From Chthoniobacteraceae bacterium (lineage in GTDB: Bacteria > Verrucomicrobiota > Verrucomicrobiia > Chthoniobacterales > Chthoniobacteraceae), in the NCBI GenBank assembly GCA_947476045.1, contig CANJNZ010000044.1:1-37589 (forward strand): 37,589 nucleotides of DNA, in the 5' to 3' direction. Position 1 is the first letter of the stretch, and each line of letters opens with the position of its first letter. This document shows positions 25,722 through 33,339 of this stretch, one piece after another. The notes below the pieces were generated by a model that did not search any database, was not told the DNA's origin, and saw only the letters and a list, made by a program, of their open reading frames with translations. The position numbers and the translations under genes were made by a program.

Positions 25722-27453
25722 AAGGCGATTCCAAGGTGTGGCAGTATCCCCGGGCATCGCACGAGGAACCGCTTACATCTATCGCCCGGACGAAGAGCTT
25801 CCACCACGGCGCAGGGTGACTGATGTCGAGTCGGAGCTGCGTCGTTTACAAGCAGCGCTCGCAGCCACTCGCCGGCAAATCATGGCGATGCAGGAGCGCG
25901 TGGCCGAACAACTCGGCGCGCATGATGCGGCGATTTTTGATGCGCATCTGCTCGTGGTCGAGGACGGCGTGTTGATGGACGAAGTGCAGAAGCTTCTCCG
26001 CACGGAGCAATGCAACGCAGAGCACGCATTTTATACCGTCGCACAGCGCTACACGAAGACGCTGGCGGAAATGGACGACGCATATTTGCGTGAGCGTTCG
26101 GTGGATATTTTCGACGTGGCGAGGCGTGTGATTCACAACTTGCTCGGGAAAGATCACGCGGGTCTTGCGGGGCTGACTTCTTCTCATGTGGTGCTCGCGC
26201 ATAATCTGACGCCCAGCGACACGGCGCAGATGAACCGCACACATGTCCTCGGCTTTGGCACGGAGGTTGGCGGGAGGACTTCGCACACGGCGATCATGGC
26301 GCGCTCGCTAAACATCCCGGCGATTGTCGGACTCCACGCTGCGCTGGGGGAAATCGAAGACGGCGCGGAGGTGTTGCTCGATGGCTATAGCGGGCTGCTC
26401 ATCGTCCATCCCGGCGAGCAGACCCTTTTTGAATACGGCGAGATGCAAAACCGCCGCAAAACCGTTGAAACGGAGCTGGGGCAGTTGCGCGAAACAGCGT
26501 CCACAATGCGCGACGGGAAGCACGTCACGCTCGCGGCAAACATCGAAGCGCCAGAGGATACGGATCAAGTGCGCGCGAGCGGTGCAGAGGGTGTGGGGCT
26601 TTTCCGCACGGAGTTCCTTTATCTCAATCGCGACGACATGCCGGGCGAAGAGGAGCAGTTTACCGCCTACCAAAAAGTCACCGAGGCGCTGTGGCCGCAT
26701 CCGGTGATTTTCCGCACCCTCGATCTCGGCGGCGATAAATTGCACGAGCAACTCCATGCGTCGCCGGAGGTGAATCCGTTTCTCGGCTGGCGGGCGATTC
26801 GCGTTTGTCTGGAGCGGCCCGATATTTTCAAGCCGCAACTCCGCGCAATCCTTCGTGCGAGCGTGCGTGGAAATGTGAAGCTGCTCATTCCGATGATTTC
26901 CGGAGTCGGTGAAATCCGGCAGACTAAGGCGCTCATCGAGGAGTGTCGCGCCGAGCTGCGCGCGGAGGGGCGTGAGTTCGACGCTGAGATGGAGGTGGGC
27001 ATCATGATCGAAGTGCCGAGCGCCGCGATCATCGCGGACGTTCTTGCGAAGGAGGTGGATTTTTTCAGCCTCGGGACAAATGATCTCGTGCAATATACCG
27101 TGGCGACGGACCGCACGAATGAGCACATCGCCCATCTTTACGAGCCCACGCATCCTGCTGTGATCCGCCTTATTAAACAAACCGTGGATGCTGCACACGC
27201 TGCCGGAATCTGGGTGGGTGTCTGCGGCGAAATGGGCGGAGACATCACGCTCACGCCGCTTCTTCTCGGACTCGGCGTGGATGAGTTGAGTTGCGGGGCC
27301 TCGGTGCTGCCGCGCGTGAAGCGCGCCGTGCGTTCGGTCGATACTGGTATTTGCCAGCGACTCGCCGCCGCGGCGCTCGCTTGCGACTCGGGTGCGGTCA
27401 TTCAGGCTGCCTGCGATGCGGTCGCACGGGAGCACTATGGTGACCTGCTATGA
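25711..27453 (+). CDS. ptsI: Phosphoenolpyruvate-protein phosphotransferase (PTS enzyme I)
   Basis: 580 aa from the ATG at 25711; a longer in-frame start at 25648 would merely read HPr in another frame. The phosphoacceptor is in [13 protein letters not shown] (His192); the PEP-binding domain shows [39 protein letters not shown] and [10 protein letters not shown] (Cys505). EI transfers phosphate from PEP to HPr. No GAF domain, so it is not PtsP. No EIIA, EIIB or EIIC is visible in this window, which fits a regulatory phosphorelay. Confidence 0.95.
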   Translation: MKSERRFQGVAVSPGIARGTAYIYRPDEELPPRRRVTDVESELRRLQAALAATRRQIMAMQERVAEQLGAHDAAIFDAHLLVVEDGVLMDEVQKLLRTEQCNAEHAFYTVAQRYTKTLAEMDDAYLRERSVDIFDVARRVIHNLLGKDHAGLAGLTSSHVVLAHNLTPSDTAQMNRTHVLGFGTEVGGRTSHTAIMARSLNIPAIVGLHAALGEIEDGAEVLLDGYSGLLIVHPGEQTLFEYGEMQNRRKTVETELGQLRETASTMRDGKHVTLAANIEAPEDTDQVRASGAEGVGLFRTEFLYLNRDDMPGEEEQFTAYQKVTEALWPHPVIFRTLDLGGDKLHEQLHASPEVNPFLGWRAIRVCLERPDIFKPQLRAILRASVRGNVKLLIPMISGVGEIRQTKALIEECRAELRAEGREFDAEMEVGIMIEVPSAAIIADVLAKEVDFFSLGTNDLVQYTVATDRTNEHIAHLYEPTHPAVIRLIKQTVDAAHAAGIWVGVCGEMGGDITLTPLLLGLGVDELSCGASVLPRVKRAVRSVDTGICQRLAAAALACDSGAVIQAACDAVAREHYGDLL

Positions 27454-27466
27454 GCGCACCTTTTCA

Positions 27467-27486
27467 AATGCTAGAAAATTAGCATT
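27467..27486 (+). terminator. Possible weak terminator after ptsI
   Basis: AATGCTA and TAGCATT form a 7-bp stem with a 6-nt loop, followed by GCCGTTTT. It is AT-rich and the T-run is short and delayed, so termination would be weak. It starts 13 nt after the ptsI stop. Confidence 0.4.
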
Positions 27487-27501
27487 GCCGTTTTCTGCTG
27501 A

Positions 27502-27915
27502 ATGGCATATCTGTCTCGCCGATTTATGAAGCAAATGACACTCATGGGTTCCGTCCTTGTTGCAGCGCTCGCGCTGTCGGCCTGCGACCCGAAACCAAAA
27601 CCACGCCAAAAACCTGCGCCGACAGGCGACAACCCAACTGCGGCCAACACTCAAGCACCGACCACTCCGACGATTGATCCGGACAGCGTCGAGACGAAGG
27701 TCAAAACCCCCGATCCCGATCCGATTCCGAAAAACAAAATTCCCGAGCCTGCCGGCCAGCGGAATCCCGAATACGCCATCAAAGCCGAAGGCAAAACTGG
27801 ATACGTGAAGAGCCCTTACGACAATCAGGGGCGACTCATTGACGTGCGCGGTCTGCCTCCCGGCACCGAAGCCGAGTGCCCCTACACGCATCGCACCTTC
27901 CTCGTTCCTCCGTAG
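27502..27915 (+). CDS. Small lipoprotein, Pro/Lys-rich, unknown function
   Basis: 137 aa from the ATG at 27502 (an ATG at 27526 is an equally good start). A lipobox LSAC ends the signal (MKQMTLMGSVLVAALALSAC). The linker is Pro/Thr/Lys-rich with DPKPKPRQKP. The C-terminal ~45 residues (YAIKAEGKTGYVKSPYDNQGRLIDVRGLPPGTEAECPYTHRTFLVP) look globular, containing one Cys that could pair. No family recognised. It lies between ptsI and a strong terminator, apparently monocistronic. Confidence 0.8.
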   Translation: MAYLSRRFMKQMTLMGSVLVAALALSACDPKPKPRQKPAPTGDNPTAANTQAPTTPTIDPDSVETKVKTPDPDPIPKNKIPEPAGQRNPEYAIKAEGKTGYVKSPYDNQGRLIDVRGLPPGTEAECPYTHRTFLVPP

Positions 27916-27941
27916 GCCCGGATTTGCCATGTTTCTATCGT

Positions 27942-27981
27942 CCCCGGCTTGTCGGTCGCACCGCAAGCCGGGGTCTTTTTT
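27942..27981 (+). terminator. Strong rho-independent terminator immediately upstream of tyrA
   Basis: CCCCGGCTTG (27942-27951) pairs perfectly with CAAGCCGGGG (27964-27973); inside, CGGT and ACCG can add four pairs. A TCTTTTTT run follows (27974-27981). This is a textbook intrinsic terminator for the lipoprotein gene. It ends only 6 nt before the tyrA ATG at 27988. Confidence 0.9.
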
Positions 27982-27987
27982 CTCCAC

Positions 27988-28833
27988 ATGAAACGCATCG
28001 CCATTCTCGGCCCCGGACTTCTCGGCGGATCCATTGCATTGAAATTGCGAGCAGTCGGCGGCGCCCACGTATCACTGTGGGCGCGTCGTGCCGAGGCCAT
28101 TGAGGAAATCCGCGCGTGTGGATGTGCCGACATGGCGTCCACCGATGTCCGCGAAATTGTGCGTAGTGCAGATGTCGTGATTTTTTGCGTGCCGGTCGGT
28201 GCGATGCGTGCGCTGGCGCGCGAAATCGCCGGCGAACTTCGTGCGGATACCATCGTCACCGATGTAGGCAGTGTGAAGGCGAGCGTGGTTGCCGAGTTGA
28301 GTGCAATTTTCGCCGGACGTGCGCAGTTCGTCGGCAGTCACCCGATGGCAGGCAGTGAATTCACAGGACTGAAAGCAGCGCGGTCGAACCTCTTTGAAGG
28401 CACGACTTGCATTGTCACTCCGGGCGCCTCCGCCGAGGCCGCGGAGAAAGTTTCCGCATTTTGGGAAAGCCTCGGCTGCCGCGTTGTGCGGCTGGCAGCG
28501 GCGGAGCACGACGAGTGTGTCGCGCTCATCAGCCACCTGCCGCATCTCGTTGCGGGCACGCTTGTTCGCACGGTGCTTGCGAAGAACCCGCACGCATTCA
28601 ATGTCGTCGGTCCCGGCTTTCGCGACACCACGCGTGTTGCAAGCGGGCCGCCACCGCTGTGGGTTGAAATTCTTCGCGAAAATTCGACCGCAGTAGCCGC
28701 CGCGCTTGATGCCATGATTGCCAAGCTCGCCGAATTCCGCCAAACCCTCGCGCCGCAAAGCGACCCGCAGGCTCTTCACGACTTGCTCGCCGAGGCAAAA
28801 TACACACGCGACCAAATCACTTTCCCGAAATGA
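27988..28833 (+). CDS. tyrA: Prephenate dehydrogenase
   Basis: 281 aa from ATG 27988; an in-frame start at 27949 lies inside the terminator stem and adds an unlikely N-terminus. The N-terminal NAD(P)-binding motif is GPGLLGGS (residues 8-15), followed by DVGSVK, GSHPMAGSEFTG, the helical SHLPHLVAGTL and GPGFRDTTRVASG. These define TyrA, which oxidatively decarboxylates prephenate to 4-hydroxyphenylpyruvate for tyrosine. There is no ACT domain at the C-terminus, so feedback regulation by tyrosine must differ from ACT-containing forms. It overlaps aroA by 4 nt (ATGA). Confidence 0.93.
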   Translation: MKRIAILGPGLLGGSIALKLRAVGGAHVSLWARRAEAIEEIRACGCADMASTDVREIVRSADVVIFCVPVGAMRALAREIAGELRADTIVTDVGSVKASVVAELSAIFAGRAQFVGSHPMAGSEFTGLKAARSNLFEGTTCIVTPGASAEAAEKVSAFWESLGCRVVRLAAAEHDECVALISHLPHLVAGTLVRTVLAKNPHAFNVVGPGFRDTTRVASGPPPLWVEILRENSTAVAAALDAMIAKLAEFRQTLAPQSDPQALHDLLAEAKYTRDQITFPK

Positions 28834-30122
28834 CCGACTGGAAAATCCGCCGAGCACCAACGATTCACGCAGAAATCAAAGTGCCGGGCGATAAAAGCAT
28901 CTCTCACCGCTCCATCATGCTCGCCGCTCTTGCGAACGGCACCGCGACAATCACCGGCTTTCTGCCGAGCGAGGATTGTCTTTCAACGATGAAGGCATTC
29001 CAGCAACTCGGAGTGCAAATCGAGCGCGTGGACGAAACCACGCTCATCGTCCACGGAACGCGCGGAAAATTTACCGCACCGACCGGCGATATAGATTGTG
29101 GCAACTCCGGCACCACGATGCGCCTGCTCAGCGGCATCCTCGCCGCGCAGCCATTTCGTTCATGCCTCGTTGGAGATGCTTCACTTAGCAAGCGCCCGAT
29201 GAAGCGCGTCATGCAACCGCTTGCGCAGATGGGAGCGCGTATCACGGCAGAGGGCGGCGACGGCCGCGCGCCGCTCGTGATCGAGGGCGGCGATTTGAAA
29301 GGCATCGCATACAATTCACCCGTCGCCAGTGCGCAGGTGAAAAGCGCAGTTCTGCTCGCAGGTCTTTTTGCGAAAGGAACGACCAGCGTCACCGAGCCCG
29401 AGCAGTCGCGCGATCACTCGGAGCGGATGCTCGCGTGGCACGTCGCGCATCCGCGCAGAAACGGACTTACCGTGAGCGTCCTCGGCGGGCAGTCGCTGGA
29501 GTCGCGTGACTTCGATGTGCCGGGCGATATTTCCAGCGCAGCATTCTGGCTCGTCGCCGCAGCAGCGCAGCCGGGGGCGCGTTTGATGGTGAAAAACGTG
29601 GGTCTCAATCCCACACGCACCGGAATACTCGCCGTGCTCATCCGGATGGGCGCACAGGTAAACGAAATCGTGGAGAGCAGTGAAGGCGAACCGCGCGGCT
29701 CCGTGGAGGTGCTCGGCACACGCCTGAAGGCGACGACGATTGGAGGAAAGGAAATCCCCAACGTCATTGATGAGCTACCCATTCTCGCCGTTGCAGCAGC
29801 ACTGGCCGATGGACGCACGGTGATTCGTGATGCGAAGGAATTGCGTGTGAAGGAAACCGACCGCATCGCCGCTGTCGCGATGAACCTGCGCGCGTTCGGT
29901 GTTCAGGTGGACGAGCGTGAAGACGGAATGGAAATCGTTGGCGGCTGCCCGTTGCATGGAGCTGAAGTCGAGAGCTTCGGAGATCATCGCATCGCCATGT
30001 CCGCCGCAATTCTTGGACTCTTCTCGGAGGGGCAGACGATTATTCATGACACGGACTGCGTCGCCACAAGCTACCCCGGTTTTTACGAAACACTCCAGCG
30101 TGTGGCGAAGCCGGAGAAATAG
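28830..30122 (+). CDS. aroA: 3-phosphoshikimate 1-carboxyvinyltransferase (EPSP synthase)
   Basis: 430 aa. Motifs: VPGDKSISHRSIMLAALANG at the N-terminus, CGNSGTTMRLLSGILA (PEP-binding loop), DASLSKRPMKRVMQPLAQMG, SAQVKSAVLLAGLFA, LNPTRTGILAVL, DELPILAVAAALADG, LRVKETDRIAA, FGDHRIAMSAAI. It joins PEP to shikimate 3-phosphate, sixth step of the shikimate pathway. The CGNSGTTMRLL form is close to Bacillus-type enzymes rather than the E. coli LGNAGTAMRPL; that is a resemblance and does not by itself settle the class. It overlaps tyrA by 4 nt and cmk starts 2 nt after its stop. Confidence 0.95.
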   Translation: MTDWKIRRAPTIHAEIKVPGDKSISHRSIMLAALANGTATITGFLPSEDCLSTMKAFQQLGVQIERVDETTLIVHGTRGKFTAPTGDIDCGNSGTTMRLLSGILAAQPFRSCLVGDASLSKRPMKRVMQPLAQMGARITAEGGDGRAPLVIEGGDLKGIAYNSPVASAQVKSAVLLAGLFAKGTTSVTEPEQSRDHSERMLAWHVAHPRRNGLTVSVLGGQSLESRDFDVPGDISSAAFWLVAAAAQPGARLMVKNVGLNPTRTGILAVLIRMGAQVNEIVESSEGEPRGSVEVLGTRLKATTIGGKEIPNVIDELPILAVAAALADGRTVIRDAKELRVKETDRIAAVAMNLRAFGVQVDEREDGMEIVGGCPLHGAEVESFGDHRIAMSAAILGLFSEGQTIIHDTDCVATSYPGFYETLQRVAKPEK

Positions 30123-30124
30123 TC

Positions 30125-30778
30125 ATGCCCAAGGTCATCGCCATAGACGGCCCAGCCGCCAGCGGGAAAAGCAGCGTCGCACGCGCACTAGCACGCCGCA
30201 TCGGCTGGCTCTACGTGAACAGCGGCGCGATGTATCGCGCAGTCACATGGCTCGCGGTTTCGCACGGTGTGCCCTGCGATGATGCGGGAAAAGTGCTCGG
30301 CTTGCTCGATACGACGGAATTCGCCTGCGGCATGCGCGATGGAGAAAGCACGATACTACTCGATGGCGCGGATCCCGATTTGCACCTCACCGAACCCGCC
30401 GTGAACGCCAATGTATCGGCCATCGCCAGCATACCCGAGGTGCGGCGCATCCTTGTGGAAAAGCAGCGCGAATTCGCAGTGGCGAATGACATCGTGATGG
30501 AAGGACGTGACATCGGCAGCGTGGTGTTTCCCGAGACACCCTACAAATTTTACATAGACGCCAGCCCCGAGGTCCGCGCCCGCCGTCGTGCGAGCCAGGG
30601 GCTTGCCGATACGATTGCCGCGCGCGACAAAATTGACACCACACGGCGCACAAGCCCGCTCGTTATCGCAGAGGATGCCCACGTCGTGGACAGCTCGAAC
30701 CTCACAATTGACGGAGTCGTCGGAGAGATCGTCGGACGCTTGAAATTGAAGGGGCTCGTTATGCCGCCGAACGTTTGA
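30125..30778 (+). CDS. cmk: Cytidylate kinase
   Basis: 217 aa, normal size. P-loop GPAASGKSS (residues 9-17), YVNSGAMYRAVTWLA for CMP binding, then NVSAIASIPEVRRILVEKQREFA, the VMEGRDIGSVVFPETPYKFY core, RRRASQG in the lid and LVIAEDAHVVDSSNLTIDGV near the end. It phosphorylates CMP/dCMP using ATP. Placement after aroA is common in bacteria, where aroA-cmk is often an operon. A GGAG lies about 9 nt before the ATG. Confidence 0.95.
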   Translation: MPKVIAIDGPAASGKSSVARALARRIGWLYVNSGAMYRAVTWLAVSHGVPCDDAGKVLGLLDTTEFACGMRDGESTILLDGADPDLHLTEPAVNANVSAIASIPEVRRILVEKQREFAVANDIVMEGRDIGSVVFPETPYKFYIDASPEVRARRRASQGLADTIAARDKIDTTRRTSPLVIAEDAHVVDSSNLTIDGVVGEIVGRLKLKGLVMPPNV

Positions 30779-30788
30779 GTCGCAGCGC

Positions 30789-31403
30789 ATGGGCTTGATT
30801 TACAATCTCTGTTGGAACCTTGCCGGCTTCGCGGCTCGCGATTTCTTCCGTCTGCAAATTCACGGTCAGGAAAACATCATCGAAGACGGCCCGGCACTAC
30901 TTGCGATGAATCACCAGAGTTTTCTCGATCCACCGCTCGGCTCGATTTGCTGCCACCGCCAAATCCACTTCCTCGCGCGCAAGACTCTCTTCGATATTCC
31001 GTATCTGGGAAAATTGCTGCGGCACCTGAATGTAATTGGTGTGGATCGCGATGGCGCGGACATGAGTGCGCTGAAAAGCGTCATCCGCCTCGTGCGTGAT
31101 GGCGGCTGCACGATCATCTTTCCCGAAGGCACACGTTCGCGTGACGGACTACTCCAGCCTGCGAAAGCTGGCGTAGGTCTCGTCATCGCCAAGACGCTCG
31201 CGCCTGTCGTTCCGATGCGCGTCTTTGGTGCATTCGATGCTTTTCCACGCGGCAGGAAATTTCCGCGTCGCGTGCCGATTTCCGTCGTTATCGGAAAACC
31301 GCTGCGTTTCACAAAAGCGGACGTCGCAGGCGATCCACGCGAAGTCTATCAACATTTGAGCGAGCAGGTGATGTCCCGTATCGCAGAGTTGCGGCTGCCG
31401 TAG
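30789..31403 (+). CDS. plsC: 1-acyl-sn-glycerol-3-phosphate acyltransferase (PlsC family)
   Basis: 204 aa. Catalytic HX4D motif NHQSFLDPP (His42, Asp47), then LGKLLRHLNVIGVDRDG, FPEGTRSRDGLLQPAKAGVG with the substrate-binding FPEGTRS, and VPMRVFGAF. It transfers an acyl group to the sn-2 position of lysophosphatidate at the inner membrane. A weakly hydrophobic N-terminus could be a membrane association helix. It follows cmk by 10 nt, ending the tyrA-aroA-cmk-plsC run. The exact acyl acceptor is inferred from family. Confidence 0.9.
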   Translation: MGLIYNLCWNLAGFAARDFFRLQIHGQENIIEDGPALLAMNHQSFLDPPLGSICCHRQIHFLARKTLFDIPYLGKLLRHLNVIGVDRDGADMSALKSVIRLVRDGGCTIIFPEGTRSRDGLLQPAKAGVGLVIAKTLAPVVPMRVFGAFDAFPRGRKFPRRVPISVVIGKPLRFTKADVAGDPREVYQHLSEQVMSRIAELRLP

Positions 31404-31448
31404 TTCACGGTGCTTGCTTCGCGGGCGGACTGCTGGCACGTAGCCTCT

Positions 31449-32234
31449 ATGCGCGCACTTCTTTTCCTCTTCTTCGCTACTATCGCTTTCGCCGATGACG
31501 CCCCGCGCGTCTCCGCATGGAACGGCTACGAGCGTCTCGATTTCAAAGTCGCAGACCACGCGGGACTCGTCGTGAAACCGAAAACGCCGGCAGACGGAAA
31601 GCCGTGGATTTGGCGCACGGAGTTTTTCGGCCACGAGCCGCAGGGTGATATCGCGTTGCTCGCGGCTGGCTGGCACGTCGCGTATTTTCAAGTGAGCGAT
31701 ATGTATGGCGCGCCCTCGTCCATCGAATTGATGGCGAAATTTCATGAATACGTCGCGGGCACGATGGGGCTTGCGAAGCGAGTGACACTGGAAGGTTTCA
31801 GCCGGGGCGGATTGTATGCTGTGAACTTTGCCGCAGCGCATCCCGATAAAACAGCCGCTCTTTATCTCGACGCACCGGTGCTCGACATCCGCTCGTGGCC
31901 CGGCGGCAAAGGCAAGGGCAGGGGAGACAAAGGTTGCTGGCAGCAGGCGATGAAAATTTACAATCTCACCGAGGAGACAGCGCCCGCGTTTAAAGGAAAT
32001 CCGCTCGACTTTGCGGAGGCTCTCGCAAAAGCAGGTATTCCGATCATCTCAGTCTGCGGCGACGCGGACGACACGGTGCCATTCCCGGAAAATACAAAGC
32101 TGTTCGCAGAAAAATACACCGCTGCCGGAGGGAAGATAGAAGTCATCGCCAAGCCGGGCGTTAACCATCATCCTCACTCGCTCAAAGACCCCAAGCCCAT
32201 TGTGGATTTCCTTTTGAAGAATGCGCTGAAGTAG
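31449..32234 (+). CDS. Secreted alpha/beta hydrolase
   Basis: 261 aa from ATG 31449, which gives a signal peptide MRALLFLFFATIAFA; an upstream ATG at 31410 would spoil it. Nucleophile elbow GFSRGG (Ser118), acid candidates in GDADDTVPF (Asp205/207), and a His-rich NHHPH (His240-243) suggest a catalytic triad. Other features: AAGWHVAYFQVSDMYGAPSS and LYLDAPVLDIRSWPGG. An alpha/beta-hydrolase fold of the esterase/polysaccharide-lyase-accessory type is likely; substrate unknown. It is periplasmic or extracellular. It begins 45 nt after plsC and may be co-transcribed. Confidence 0.82.
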   Translation: MRALLFLFFATIAFADDAPRVSAWNGYERLDFKVADHAGLVVKPKTPADGKPWIWRTEFFGHEPQGDIALLAAGWHVAYFQVSDMYGAPSSIELMAKFHEYVAGTMGLAKRVTLEGFSRGGLYAVNFAAAHPDKTAALYLDAPVLDIRSWPGGKGKGRGDKGCWQQAMKIYNLTEETAPAFKGNPLDFAEALAKAGIPIISVCGDADDTVPFPENTKLFAEKYTAAGGKIEVIAKPGVNHHPHSLKDPKPIVDFLLKNALK

Positions 32235-32284
32235 CCCGTGCCGGCATTTACCGGCGATGGCACTTGTGCTGCTAGGTCGAGAGC

Positions 32285-32908
32285 GTGACCTTTCGTGGTT
32301 TAACCAAGCTCATTTTCGTCGCGGCGCTATTCGTTTCAGCGTTCGTGTTTTGGCCGTGGCGTGAAGTGAAGCAGCCACCGGGCGTGTTGATTCAGGGAAC
32401 ACCTCAGCAAAAAGAAATCGCACCAAAGTCGCTCCCGGAGATGGATGGCTGGAAGCTCACCGCGGTCGCGGAATACCGTCTCCATGCGCGCGTGCTCGGA
32501 ACGAAAACTTACCGCAGCGGTCCGCAATCCGGCCTTGTGCCCACGGATGTGGCGGTTGGCTGGCAAAGGATGAGTGACTCGGCTGTGCTCGATCATTTGT
32601 CGCTCTCCATGGGGAATCGGTTTTTCTTTTACGAATGGAGCGACACGCCTCCGATTTCACAGGACGAGATCAAGATTTCAGCAGCAAACAACCACGTTAT
32701 CGCCGCGACTGACGAAGTGCGCAGCGCGATTCGCTGGCTGCGCGTCGGGCAGATTGTGACAATGAAAGGCTATCTGGTGAATGCGACGAAGACTGGTGGC
32801 TGGACTTGGAATAGTTCGCTGAAGCGCGAGGACACAGGGAACGGCGCGTGCGAACTTTTCTATGTAGAGAGCGTGCGGGCTGTGAATTCGCTGGCGGATG
32901 AGGAATAG
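32285..32908 (+). CDS. Membrane-anchored hypothetical protein
   Basis: 207 aa from GTG at 32285 (no ATG nearby). One hydrophobic helix (~8-24) could be an uncleaved anchor, followed by a Pro-rich linker and a globular C-terminal part containing YRLHARVLGTKTYRSGPQSG, LVPTDVAVGWQRMSD, RFFFYEWSDTPPISQDEI and LRVGQIVTMKGYLVNA. The HARVL and WxRMSD words recall a small conserved hypothetical family of environmental bacteria, but no function is known. The stop codon overlaps the terminator below. Confidence 0.7.
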   Translation: MTFRGLTKLIFVAALFVSAFVFWPWREVKQPPGVLIQGTPQQKEIAPKSLPEMDGWKLTAVAEYRLHARVLGTKTYRSGPQSGLVPTDVAVGWQRMSDSAVLDHLSLSMGNRFFFYEWSDTPPISQDEIKISAANNHVIAATDEVRSAIRWLRVGQIVTMKGYLVNATKTGGWTWNSSLKREDTGNGACELFYVESVRAVNSLADEE

Positions 32909-32927
32909 CGAATGCCTTCGCTTTTTT
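32908..32927 (+). terminator. Short intrinsic terminator overlapping the stop codon
   Basis: GCGAA pairs with TTCGC across a TGCC loop and is followed by TTTTTT at 32922-32927. The stem is short (5 bp) but the loop and T-run are good. It overlaps the preceding TAG by one base. Confidence 0.6.
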
Positions 32928-32954
32928 GGGCAAGTCAGACAGTTTGTTCATAGA

Positions 32955-32960
32955 TATAAT
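32955..32960 (+). promoter_or_regulatory. Candidate -10 element TATAAT
   Basis: Perfect TATAAT in an AT-rich patch, just after a terminator and upstream of 33012 and 33340. The matching -35 is poor (AAGTCA at 32932-32937 with a 17-nt spacer). A sigma-70-like promoter for the downstream genes is plausible but not more. Confidence 0.35.
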
Positions 32961-33011
32961 ATTTGTTTGCAGCATGGCGCTTGCTCCTAAATATTTATAA
33001 ACGATAAAATC

Positions 33012-33317
33012 ATGCGCTTGCTCCGCCCATCCTTAGTCACTTTGGCGCTATCGCCGTTGCTACCTGTTCAGGCGGATGTCCTTGTGGCCGAGTTTTCTAT
33101 GTGGATTCCGAATACTAATGATCAAGAAAGTCCGCAACTGGTAACGAGTCAGAAGAGCGGGGAGCAGAAGGTGTTTTTACCTAGAAATTTAATGAAGCGA
33201 CATCATCTTTTTACGGAACGTAGCGGACGTGCGTCATGCTATACGTGCACGGAAGAAATAAACTCTCATAACATATTGTCATTTTTACAAAAAAAACATA
33301 TGTTGCGGACTCTGTAA
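33012..33317 (+). CDS. Doubtful short secreted protein
   Basis: 101 aa from ATG 33012. MRLLRPSLVTLALSPLLPVQA could be a signal peptide, and AEFSMWIPNT follows. The remainder is basic and unlike any family; the last 20 residues include KKHMLRTL and cover an A-rich tract. It ends 22 nt before the lamin-tail gene start, in DNA of lower GC. It could be a real small secreted protein, a remnant of a larger gene, or chance. Confidence 0.3.
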   Translation: MRLLRPSLVTLALSPLLPVQADVLVAEFSMWIPNTNDQESPQLVTSQKSGEQKVFLPRNLMKRHHLFTERSGRASCYTCTEEINSHNILSFLQKKHMLRTL

Positions 33318-33339
33318 AAACGCCGCATTATCTACCCAA

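Larger units (their letters stand above)
32928..33339. other. AT-richer spacer before the lamin-tail gene
   Basis: 412 nt with lower GC than the neighbours and several A/T runs (for example an A8 near 33290-33298). It contains a TATAAT at 32955-32960 and the short doubtful ORF 33012-33317. No repeat, RNA gene or other motif is visible. Confidence 0.5.

Noticed and set aside
32240-32260. Possible hairpin after the alpha/beta hydrolase
   Set aside because: Partial complementarity (GCCGG/CCGGC) but no T-run and no clear stem register, so no terminator is claimed.
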